Shown piece by piece: positions 1-6,200 of a stretch of DNA of 6,598 nucleotides. The notes under the pieces were generated by a model. That model was not told where the DNA came from. It saw only the letters and a list, made by a program, of their open reading frames with translations, and made no database searches. Numbering within the stretch: position 1 is the first letter of the stretch; the number at the start of each line of letters is the position of its first letter. Position numbers and translations under genes: made by a program. This DNA is from an uncultured bacterium (GTDB taxonomy: Bacteria; Bacillota; Clostridia; Lachnospirales; Anaerotignaceae), in the NCBI GenBank assembly GCA_905214825.1, contig CAJMNV010000108.1, positions 1 to 6,598 of the forward strand, in the 5' to 3' direction.

Positions 1-108
1 AGCATCTGCGGCTTTTTGCAATACATTATTTTTGGTTTCTGTGGGCAACACTGCCAACACAATCGCCGCTTCTTTTGCTGCTTTTCCCATTTCTTGCAAC
101 GTTGTCAT
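1..108 (-). CDS. proA: Glutamate-5-semialdehyde dehydrogenase (gamma-glutamyl phosphate reductase), N-terminal fragment
   Basis: Only the first 36 codons are in the window; the gene continues past base 1 without a stop. The visible protein begins MTTLQEMGKAAKEAAIVLAV and continues with a segment containing KNNVLQKAADA. This matches the usual ProA N terminus (an amphipathic helix with GxxAKxA, then a KNxxLxxxAD motif). In the family, ProA is a cytosolic NADPH-dependent enzyme of about 415 residues that reduces gamma-glutamyl phosphate, made by ProB, to glutamate 5-semialdehyde on the way to proline. The ATG at 108 is well supported by AAGGAGG (complement of 119-125), 10 nt upstream. The presence of proB upstream on the same strand supports the call. 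Catalytic residues are outside the window, so the assignment rests on the N-terminal match and the context. An 80-nt gap with a hairpin separates it from the preceding gene. Confidence 0.85.
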   Translation of the reverse strand, partial: MTTLQEMGKAAKEAAIVLAVLPTETKNNVLQKAADA

Positions 109-133
109 AAATCTGTTTCCTCCTTACTATATC

Positions 134-182
134 AAAAAAGCCATTTTTTCCAAAATAGTAACATGGAAAAAAATGCTTTTTT
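134..182 (-). terminator. Imperfect hairpin with T-tract between the DUF2085 gene and proA (terminator or attenuator-like)
   Basis: The arms 134-152 and 164-182 form about 18 base pairs, interrupted by a bulged base at 142 and another near 167, around an 11-nt loop (153-163). Read on the minus strand, the structure ends in six Ts. The flanks are six As on one side and six Ts on the other, so the structure is nearly symmetric and could also act on the plus strand. The stem is AT-rich, with only five G-C pairs, so it is weaker than a classical terminator. It lies only 25 nt before the proA start, leaving no room for a separate promoter after it. It may therefore attenuate, act as a processing or stabilising element, or mark the end of the upstream transcript. 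Confidence 0.5.
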
Positions 183-188
183 GTACTT

Positions 189-821
189 TTATTTTACCAA
201 ATGTATCAAAGTTGCCACCATACCCGAAGTCAATAAGCCGCCAACAAAAGCAGTCAAAAAACAAGGGAATTTTTTGTGTATCGTCAGCAATCGCAAAACC
301 AAAAACCAAAAACTTCCATAAAAACAAATGACCCCCAACATAGACACCACTGCAACCAAATGATATGGCAAATAACCAAAATACACTGCCAAGCCATACA
401 ACATCGTAAACAAAATAAGTCCCACTTGTTCCCAAACATTGCGATATATGGGCATATTATTTTGTATTTTAGGCTGAAAATTTGCCACAAGCAAAAACAA
501 TGCAGGCAATCCCGCACCAGCCAAAGCCCCTGTCACAACACGACGAAAATTACTGCTTTCAAACAAACCAATGTAACTGCCTCCACCATCAATGCCAATC
601 GGCACAAAACAAAGTGCTGCCAACAATATACACACAAGCGAAAATGGCTGATTGCCTTTTTTTCTGCGAAATACAATCAAAAACAACCAACCAAACAAAA
701 AACCTGCTTCAATGGTTGTGCATCTGGCACACAGTGGCGTTTGTATGCCATCTATCAAAAAACTACGTTCTGGCATTTGATGACAAACAGCAGAACCAAA
801 AAAATCAAATATATCCATCAT
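189..821 (-). CDS. DUF2085 family polytopic membrane protein
   Basis: The product is 210 residues. The N terminus carries C13-H14-Q with PERSF, then C31-A-R-C34, the cysteine signature I associate with DUF2085 membrane proteins (CHQ/CHR-x-PERSF ... CARC). A segment PIGIDGGGSYIGLFESSN followed by RRVVTGALAG also resembles the conserved core of that family. About six hydrophobic segments follow, near residues 39-55, 61-80, 92-113, 132-150, 153-178 and 187-208, so it should be an inner-membrane protein. No biochemical function is established for the family to my knowledge. The Cys/His set could bind a metal, but that is inference. The start overlaps the preceding stop as TAATG. A second ATG follows immediately (818), so the true start could be one codon later. 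No strong ribosome binding site is visible, which suggests translational coupling to the upstream gene. Confidence 0.8.
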   Translation of the reverse strand: MMDIFDFFGSAVCHQMPERSFLIDGIQTPLCARCTTIEAGFLFGWLFLIVFRRKKGNQPFSLVCILLAALCFVPIGIDGGGSYIGLFESSNFRRVVTGALAGAGLPALFLLVANFQPKIQNNMPIYRNVWEQVGLILFTMLYGLAVYFGYLPYHLVAVVSMLGVICFYGSFWFLVLRLLTIHKKFPCFLTAFVGGLLTSGMVATLIHLVK

Positions 822-1360
822 TAAAAATAAATATATTGATCCGTCATTTCACCAAACATACCCAATACGCAGCACAAAAACAATATTGCAAGCATTATGG
901 CACTGACAATGGTGATGACCTGCCCAAATTTGCGATATTCTTCTATATCATTTTTCATCATAATGATACCACATACCAAACTGACAATCGCCCCAATACC
1001 GCCTGTCAATATAATCATTGCAATGGACATAACCCTGATTGGTGTTTGTATATAGTTTGTTTGTTGCATTTGGTTATTTTGATAATTTGGTTGGTTCCAA
1101 GTACCACTTTGATAATATTGATTGTTGTTTGTGTTGCCTGCACCACCTTGATAAGGCTGGTTGCCGTTTGTGTTGCCTGCACCACCTTGATAAGGCTGGT
1201 TGCCATTTGTGTTGCCTGCACCACCTTGATAAGGCTGGTTTATATTTGTATGATTTGTGTTTTCTGTTTGTGTGTTTTCATGCTCCTTTTGAAATGCACA
1301 AACAGGGCAACCAAATGTTTCGTCTATAATCTCTCTGCCACATTTTGGACAAAAACTCAT
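821..1360 (-). CDS. Zinc-ribbon two-TM membrane protein with 13-residue tandem repeats (second paralogue)
   Basis: The product is 179 residues. The N terminus MSFCPKCGREIIDETFGCPVC is a CxxC-x10-CxxC zinc ribbon (C4, C7, C18, C21). A hydrophilic Asn/Gln/Gly/Tyr-rich linker (about 25-105) follows and contains three near-identical copies of NQPYQGGAGNTNG (41-79) plus a diverged fourth (80-92). Two membrane segments come next, about 108-135 and 148-168, separated by the short loop KNDIEEYRKFG. It is clearly homologous in both ends to the gene at 1881-2303; the linker is the part that differs. An upstream in-frame ATG at 1411 would add 17 residues before the ribbon. I chose 1360 because GAGAGGAG lies 9 nt upstream and the paralogue starts at the same point. 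The start overlaps the preceding stop (ATGA). Function is unknown; a cytosolic zinc ribbon tethered to the membrane by a flexible linker is the likely architecture. Confidence 0.85.
   Translation of the reverse strand: MSFCPKCGREIIDETFGCPVCAFQKEHENTQTENTNHTNINQPYQGGAGNTNGNQPYQGGAGNTNGNQPYQGGAGNTNNNQYYQSGTWNQPNYQNNQMQQTNYIQTPIRVMSIAMIILTGGIGAIVSLVCGIIMMKNDIEEYRKFGQVITIVSAIMLAILFLCCVLGMFGEMTDQYIYF
1094..1240 (-). repeat. 39-bp in-frame tandem repeat, about four units
   Basis: Units begin at 1094, 1133, 1172 and 1211, a constant period of 39 bp. The units at 1133, 1172 and 1211 are almost identical; 1133 and 1172 differ from 1211 chiefly in its shortened last part. The unit at 1094 is diverged but still alignable (NQYYQSGTWNQPN against NQPYQGGAGNTNG). 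Because 39 is a multiple of three, gain or loss of units changes only the linker length of the zinc-ribbon protein encoded here. There is no spacer between units. Confidence 0.9.
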
Positions 1361-1872
1361 ATATACTGACTCCTCTCTTCTTTTCTTTGTTTTACGATTG
1401 CAAATACACAATCTATATCCATATCAAACATTACACTGTTTTCACACACAGGTGTAAAATACCATGTTGTATAATCTCTGCCATACATTTTTTCTAACGA
1501 ATCCCAATCCTCTTTAGAAAGTACACAAAATCCCAATGTGTCATCTCCCAAAGATGGCAAATACCATCGGATTTCATAATCTGGATGTATGATTTTTGCA
1601 ATGGCACGCAATGTTGTATCACGGTCTGTATAAGCTGTTGCATAAGGTATTTCCATTTGTCTGTTTTTGTATTGCAATACAATATCCATTTCTCTTGGCA
1701 ATGCAGATGGTTTGACTTCATATTGCAATGGTATGATATTTGCAATACATTCCACAATCGCATCATCACATTCTCTCCAATCTATCCACATAACAGTATC
1801 CATTTCAAAATCTTCTTTTGTTATCGGAGATTGCAAAAACGCCTGTATACTTTCAAAATCAGTATTTTTCAT
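1357..1872 (-). CDS. Hypothetical soluble protein, 171 aa
   Basis: I do not recognise this gene with confidence. The product is 171 residues, acidic, without a signal peptide or membrane segment. Visible features are an aromatic acidic stretch MWIDWRECDDAIVECIA (28-44), a basic-acidic motif YTDRDTTLRAIAKII (81-95), then HPDYEIRWYLPSLGDDTLGF (96-115) and LSKEDWDSLEKMYG (118-131). From memory the WIDWRE, DRxxTLRA and PxYEIR...SLGxDTL pattern resembles small uncharacterised cytosolic proteins, some found near toxin/immunity loci, but I cannot verify this and no toxin is visible here. The ATG at 1872 has a GAGGTGA ribosome binding site that overlaps the TGA stop of the preceding gene (8 nt between genes). 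Its own stop overlaps the next start as ATGA. It sits between two paralogous zinc-ribbon genes, which suggests a shared role or coincident insertion. Confidence 0.8.
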   Translation of the reverse strand: MKNTDFESIQAFLQSPITKEDFEMDTVMWIDWRECDDAIVECIANIIPLQYEVKPSALPREMDIVLQYKNRQMEIPYATAYTDRDTTLRAIAKIIHPDYEIRWYLPSLGDDTLGFCVLSKEDWDSLEKMYGRDYTTWYFTPVCENSVMFDMDIDCVFAIVKQRKEERSQYI

Positions 1873-1880
1873 ACATCACC

Positions 1881-2303
1881 TCACCAAAACATTGGTATGA
1901 CCAATGCACCATTTAATAAGACATACAAAATACAACAAAGCAAACTTATACCCAACATCACCGTACTGATAATGGTAATCAATTTCCCAAATTTTTGATA
2001 ATCTTCTATTGGGCTTTTCATCAATACAATCCCTGCAATCAAACCAGCAATCGCACCAATGCCGCCAATCAATACAATCAATACAATCAACATAACTTTC
2101 AATGCAGGGTGTATGGTTTGTTCTACGGGTTGAGATTTTTGGTAATACTGATTGTTTTCAAATTTTTGATAAGTGCCTTTATCATCTTGTACTACAAAAC
2201 TATTGACTGATTCTGTTTGTTCTTGTTTTTTTGCCATATCACAAACCGGACAACCAAGGCTTTCATCGACAATTTCTTTGCCACATTTTGGACAAAAACG
2301 CAT
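1881..2303 (-). CDS. Zinc-ribbon two-TM membrane protein (first paralogue)
   Basis: The product is 140 residues. It begins MRFCPKCGKEIVDESLGCPVC, a CxxC-x10-CxxC zinc ribbon (C4, C7, C18, C21). A polar linker (about 22-66) contains NNQYYQ at 50-55. Two hydrophobic segments follow, about 69-95 and 108-136, joined by KSPIEDYQKFGK. Ribbon, both membrane segments and the IEDYxKFG loop align with the protein at 821-1360, so the two are duplicates; this one lacks the repeated linker. An in-frame ATG further upstream (2354) would add 17 residues lying inside proB. I reject it because AAAGGAGG (complement of 2311-2318) is 7 nt before the ATG at 2303. The start is one base after the proB stop, so translation is probably coupled. 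The function is unknown; zinc-ribbon proteins of this architecture are often annotated only as 'zinc ribbon domain-containing protein'. Confidence 0.85.
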   Translation of the reverse strand: MRFCPKCGKEIVDESLGCPVCDMAKKQEQTESVNSFVVQDDKGTYQKFENNQYYQKSQPVEQTIHPALKVMLIVLIVLIGGIGAIAGLIAGIVLMKSPIEDYQKFGKLITIISTVMLGISLLCCILYVLLNGALVIPMFW

Positions 2304-2319
2304 GCTATTTCCTCCTTTG
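2304..2319 (-). promoter_or_regulatory. Ribosome binding site embedded in the last codons of proB
   Basis: The last proB codons read CAA AGG AGG AAA TAG (Gln-Arg-Arg-Lys-stop). The AAAGGAGG formed by them is the ribosome binding site of the zinc-ribbon gene that starts one base after the stop. This fixes the start at 2303 and implies that ribosomes finishing proB unmask or occupy the site for the next gene. Confidence 0.8.
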
Positions 2320-3105
2320 TGCGATTCCAAAACAGGTACCAATATCTGCACCATCTAAAATATCATGTAATATAGTTGGTTTTTCACCATGTGCAATCAC
2401 CATTGTCACACCTGATTTTTGACAAATTTTTGCAGCTTCTAATTTTGTCTGCATACCACCTACGCTGAATGCAGAACCTTTACCACTTGCCATTGCCTGT
2501 ATTTGTGGTGTAACTGTTTCCACAAATGGAATTCTTTTTGCATCTTTGTATTCCTTTGGATTTTTATCATACAATGCATCAATATCTGTCAACAGCACCA
2601 ATACATCCGCATCTGTAATTTCTGCTACCATTGCCGAAAGACGGTCATTATCAGAAAATTCAATTTCGTATGTGGAAATGGTATCATTGGCATTGACAAT
2701 GGGAATAATGCCCATTTCAAACAATGTTTCCATGGTATTTTTTGTATTGGTATAACGTTCTTTTGTGGCTGTTTCTTCTTTTGTCAACAAAACTTGTGCC
2801 ACCATTTGGTTATATCTATCAAAAAAATTGTGATAAATCTGCATCAACATTGCTTGCCCTACAGCTGCAGCTGCTTGTTTTTCTCTGGTGATGGTGGGAC
2901 GTTTTGTCATAGACATTCTTGCTGCTCCCACACCAATAGCACCACTTGTCACCAACACAACATCTATGCCACGATTGCGTAAATCGGTCAACACCCAAGC
3001 CAATTCGTCCATACGTTTTAAGTTCAATTTGCCATTTGCATGTGTAATGGTTGCTGTACCCACTTTCACAACAATTCTTTTGCAATCTTTTAATATTGTT
3101 CGCAC
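2305..3105 (-). CDS. proB: Glutamate 5-kinase, short form without PUA domain
   Basis: ProB phosphorylates L-glutamate with ATP to gamma-glutamyl phosphate, the first step of proline synthesis, in the cytosol. The 266-residue product shows the amino-acid-kinase fold motifs in order: KVGT (14-17), LVTSGAIGVGAARM (51-64), NANDTI (138-143), FSDNDRLSAMVA (150-161), LLTDIDALYDKNP (171-183) and GGMQTKLEAAK (216-226, with the Lys usual for nucleotide phosphate binding). The E. coli enzyme, about 367 residues, has a C-terminal PUA domain; this protein ends after the kinase domain, as in many Firmicutes. I chose the GTG at 3105 over the ATG at 3153. It has AAAGGAA 8 nt upstream, gives the usual N terminus (RTILKDCKRIVVKVGT), and leaves the upstream DNA for a promoter. 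The 3153 ATG has no ribosome binding site. Feedback inhibition by proline is typical of the family. It heads the operon that ends in proA. Confidence 0.93.
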   Translation of the reverse strand: MRTILKDCKRIVVKVGTATITHANGKLNLKRMDELAWVLTDLRNRGIDVVLVTSGAIGVGAARMSMTKRPTITREKQAAAAVGQAMLMQIYHNFFDRYNQMVAQVLLTKEETATKERYTNTKNTMETLFEMGIIPIVNANDTISTYEIEFSDNDRLSAMVAEITDADVLVLLTDIDALYDKNPKEYKDAKRIPFVETVTPQIQAMASGKGSAFSVGGMQTKLEAAKICQKSGVTMVIAHGEKPTILHDILDGADIGTCFGIAQRRK

Positions 3106-3123
3106 GGTTTCGCTTCCTTTCTG
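3106..3123 (-). promoter_or_regulatory. Ribosome binding site supporting the GTG start of proB
   Basis: On the minus strand AGAAAGGAAG lies about 8 nt before the GTG at 3103-3105. No comparable purine-rich site precedes the in-frame ATG at 3153, whose upstream DNA is a T-rich tract. This decides the proB start. Confidence 0.7.
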
Positions 3124-3141
3124 TTTTATTTGCTTGTCAAA

Positions 3142-3170
3142 AGTATACAACATTTTACAAAAAGAAAAAA
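3142..3170 (-). promoter_or_regulatory. Weak candidate promoter for the proB operon
   Basis: A TATACT (complement of 3142-3147) is a good -10 candidate, 37 nt before the proB GTG. The hexamer 17 nt further upstream is only a T-run (complement of 3165-3170), a poor -35. A TTGACA (complement of 3135-3140) is present but has no -10 at the right distance. The gap between the terminator of the oxidoreductase gene and proB must hold the operon promoter if the terminator is effective, but the exact site is uncertain. No T-box or riboswitch fold is visible, and the leader is too short for one. Confidence 0.3.
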
Positions 3171-3211
3171 GAGGTTTTTATAATATAAAGAATATCTTAA
3201 ACTATTTTATG

Positions 3212-3250
3212 TTATAAAAAAATAGAGTGTGTATACACACACCCTATTTT
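3212..3250 (-). terminator. Intrinsic terminator of the pyruvate:ferredoxin oxidoreductase gene
   Basis: The arms 3219-3232 and 3237-3250 form a 14-bp stem around a 4-nt loop. In minus-strand RNA the only non-Watson-Crick pair is a G-U wobble, whereas in plus-strand RNA the same position would be an A-C mismatch. Seven Ts (complement of 3216-3222), partly within the stem, form the 3' tract on the minus strand. There is no T-tract beyond the other arm, so it terminates leftward transcription only. It begins 17 nt after the TAA stop at 3268-3270. Confidence 0.9.
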
Positions 3251-3267
3251 ATCAAAAATGCATTTGA

Positions 3268-6200
3268 TTATTGATTTGCCAATCTTTTATAGCTTTCCAA
3301 TCTTTCTTTTGCATTCTTTTCGGATTCTTTGAACAATTCTTCTGCCACTTCTGGGAATGTTCTCTGCAATGCACTATAACGTACTTCGCTCAACAAGAAA
3401 TCTCTGAAACTTGCAGTAGGTTCTTTGGAATCCAATATGAAAGGATTTTTACCTTCTTCTTTCAATACAGGGTTAAATCTGTACATATGCCAGTAACCTG
3501 CATCTACTGCACGTTTGATTTCGTTCATTGATTGGCTCATACCACCTTTGATACCTTGGTTGATACAAGGGGCATAAGCAATTACCAAAGAAGGACCATC
3601 ATATTGTTCTGCTTCCAGCAATGCTTTTACCAGTTGGTTTTTATCTGCACCCATTGCAACCTGTGCAACGTATACATAACCATAGCTTATTGCCATCATA
3701 CCCAAGTCTTTTTTCTTGATTTTTTTACCAGAAGCTGCAAATTGTGCTACAGCCCCCACAGGAGTTGCTTTGGAAGCCTGACCACCTGTATTGGAGTAAA
3801 CTTCTGTATCAAATACCAGCACATTTACATCTTCACCAGAAGCCAGCACGTGATCCAAACCGCCGTAACCAATATCATAAGCCCAGCCGTCACCACCAAA
3901 TATCCACTGAGATTTTTTCACCAGTTGGTCTTTGTTTTCCAATACATAAGAAACGATGTTTTTCGCTTCTGCATCTGTACCAGCATAATTTTCCAATGCT
4001 GCAATCACTGCATCAGAAGCTGCTCTGGATTTTTCGCCATCTTTCATGGTTGCAACCCATTCATCCACAACGCCTGCAACAGAAGCATCAATGGATTTCA
4101 GATTTTCCAGTTTGATTTTCAAACCTTCTCTCATCTGTTTTACAGCAGTTGCCATACCCAGACCATATTCTGCGTTATCTTCAAACAGAGAGTTTGCCCA
4201 AGCAGGACCTCTGCCATCTTTATTTGTTGTGTAAGGCATAGAAGGTGCAGAGCCACCCCAGATAGAGGAACAACCAGTTGCATTTGCAACATACATTCTA
4301 TCACCAAACAACTGTGTTACCAATTTTGCATAAGGTGTTTCGCCACAACCTGCACAAGCACCAGAGAATTCCAATAAAGGTTGTTCAAACTGGCTACCTT
4401 TTACAGAGCCTTTGCCCATAGGATTTGCTTTTGGAGCAACTTCATCAATCGCATAATCCCAATTTGCAATTTCTACTTCTTGTGTTTCCAAAGGTTTCAT
4501 AATCAAAGCTTTGTTTGGTGCAGGACATACTTCTGCACAGCTGCCACAGCCCAAGCAGTCCAAAGTAGAAACTTGCATTCTATATTTCAGACCTGCAAAT
4601 GTTGCACCACCTTTTGCATCTACTGCTTTGAATGCTTCTGGTGCTTTTACTGCTTCATCTTCTGTCAACAATACTGGACGGATGGAAGCATGTGGACATA
4701 CATAAGCACATTGGTTACATTGGATACAGTTATCTGCAACCCATTCAGGTACATCTACTGCAACACCACGTTTTTCATAAGCTGCTGTACCACAAGGGAA
4801 TGTACCGTCTTCTCTGCCAACAAATGCAGAAACAGGCAGTTTGTCACCTTCTTGTGCATTCATAGGTGCAACAACGTTGTTTACAAATTCTGTGGATTTT
4901 CTTTCTTGTTTTACATTTGTATCCACAGCACTTGCCCAATCCGCAGGAATATCTACTTTCACCATACCATCTACACCACGGTCAACCGCAGCATAGTTCA
5001 TGTTCAATATGGTATCACCTTTTTTACCATAAGATTTTGTAATCGCTGCTTTCATATATTCCACAGCTTGGTCGATAGGAATGATGTTTGCAAGTTTGAA
5101 GAATGCAGCCTGCAATACTGTGTTAATTCTGTTGCCCAAACCGATTTCTTTTGCGATTTCTGTACCATTGATGATATAGAAGTTTGCTTTTTTCTGAGCC
5201 AGTTGTTTTTTCAAAACTGCGGGCAATTTTTCATTCAATTCTTCTGGTGTCCATGTTGTGTTCAACAGGAATGTACCACCTTCGTTCAATTCTGTTACCA
5301 TGTCATACAGGTGTACATATTCTTGTTTATGACAAGCAATGAAGTCAGCTGTTTTTACCAAATAAGTGGAACGGATTGGTTTGTGTCCAAAACGCAAGTG
5401 GCTCTGTGTGATACCACCAGATTTTTTGGAGTCATAGCTGAAATATGCCTGTGCATACATATCTGTATGGTCACCAATGATTTTGATGGAGTTTTTGTTT
5501 GCCCCAACAGTACCGTCAGCACCCAAGCCCCAGAATTTGCAGCTGATTGTGCCATCGTCGCCGGTTACATTTACTTCTTCGCCAACTTCCAAAGACAGAT
5601 TTGTCACATCATCGACAATACCCATTGTGAAGTGGTTTTTGGGTTTGTCCAAAGCCAAGTTTGCATACACTGCGATAAATTGTGCAGGTGTTACGTCTTT
5701 GGAACCCAAACCATAACGACCGCCCACTACCAAAGGAGCTTGTTCTGCTTCAAACATTGCAGTACAAACGTCCATGTACAGAGGTTCGCCCTGTGCACCA
5801 GGTTCTTTTGTTCTGTCTAAAACAGCGATTTTCTTTGCTGTTTTGGGAATAACTTCCAACAATTTGCTTGGTACAAAAGGTCTGTACAGATGTACTTTTA
5901 CCAAACCTACTTTTTCGCCTTTTGCCATCAAATAGTCAATGGTTTCTTCGATTGCTTCACAAGCAGAACCCATAGCGATGATTACTCTATCTGCATCTTC
6001 TGCACCATAGTAGTTAAACAACTTGTAATCTCTGCCTGTAATTTTATTGATTTCACCCAGATATTCTTCTACGATTGCCGGTAATGCATCATAGAATTTG
6101 TTTGCAGATTCACGTGCTTGGAAATAAATATCAGGGTTTTGTGCAGTACCTCTGATGACAGGGTGTTCAGGGTTCAAAGCATTTCTTTTGAATGCGTTTA

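Larger units (their letters stand above)
3106..3267. other. Intergenic region between the oxidoreductase gene and proB
   Basis: This 162-nt very AT-rich spacer holds the terminator of the upstream gene on its right side, and the ribosome binding site and a weak promoter candidate for proB on its left. The remainder (about 3171-3211) is A/T tracts with no ORF, clear operator palindrome or RNA fold that I can support. Confidence 0.6.

Noticed and set aside
1094..1240. CRISPR-like array
   Set aside because: The 39-bp units abut directly with no variable spacers and stay in frame within a coding sequence, so this is a protein repeat.
482..1369. 295-codon plus-strand open frame across the DUF2085 and second zinc-ribbon genes
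   Set aside because: It is antisense to two genes with clear motifs and start signals. The repeated CVACTTLIRLV-type blocks are just the reverse reading of the 39-bp tandem repeats.
1361..1411. Longer N terminus for the second zinc-ribbon gene from the ATG at 1411
   Set aside because: The paralogue starts directly before the FCPKCG ribbon. A good ribosome binding site precedes 1360, and the extension is a Lys/Arg-rich read-out of the upstream gene's coding sequence.
2060..2100. Short repeated atcaatacaa units in the first zinc-ribbon gene
   Set aside because: These are codon-level repeats of a Val-Leu-Ile membrane segment (VLIVLI) and are explained by coding for a hydrophobic helix.
3106..3218. 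T-box or riboswitch leader for proB
   Set aside because: The spacer is short and made of A/T tracts. I see no T-box sequence, specifier stem or antiterminator, and the only strong hairpin belongs to the upstream gene's terminator.
4381..5820. 479-codon open frame on the plus strand inside the oxidoreductase gene
   Set aside because: It lies antisense to a certain, fully conserved gene. Its translation is rich in Cys, Phe and His with no domain pattern, as expected for a shadow frame of biased codons.
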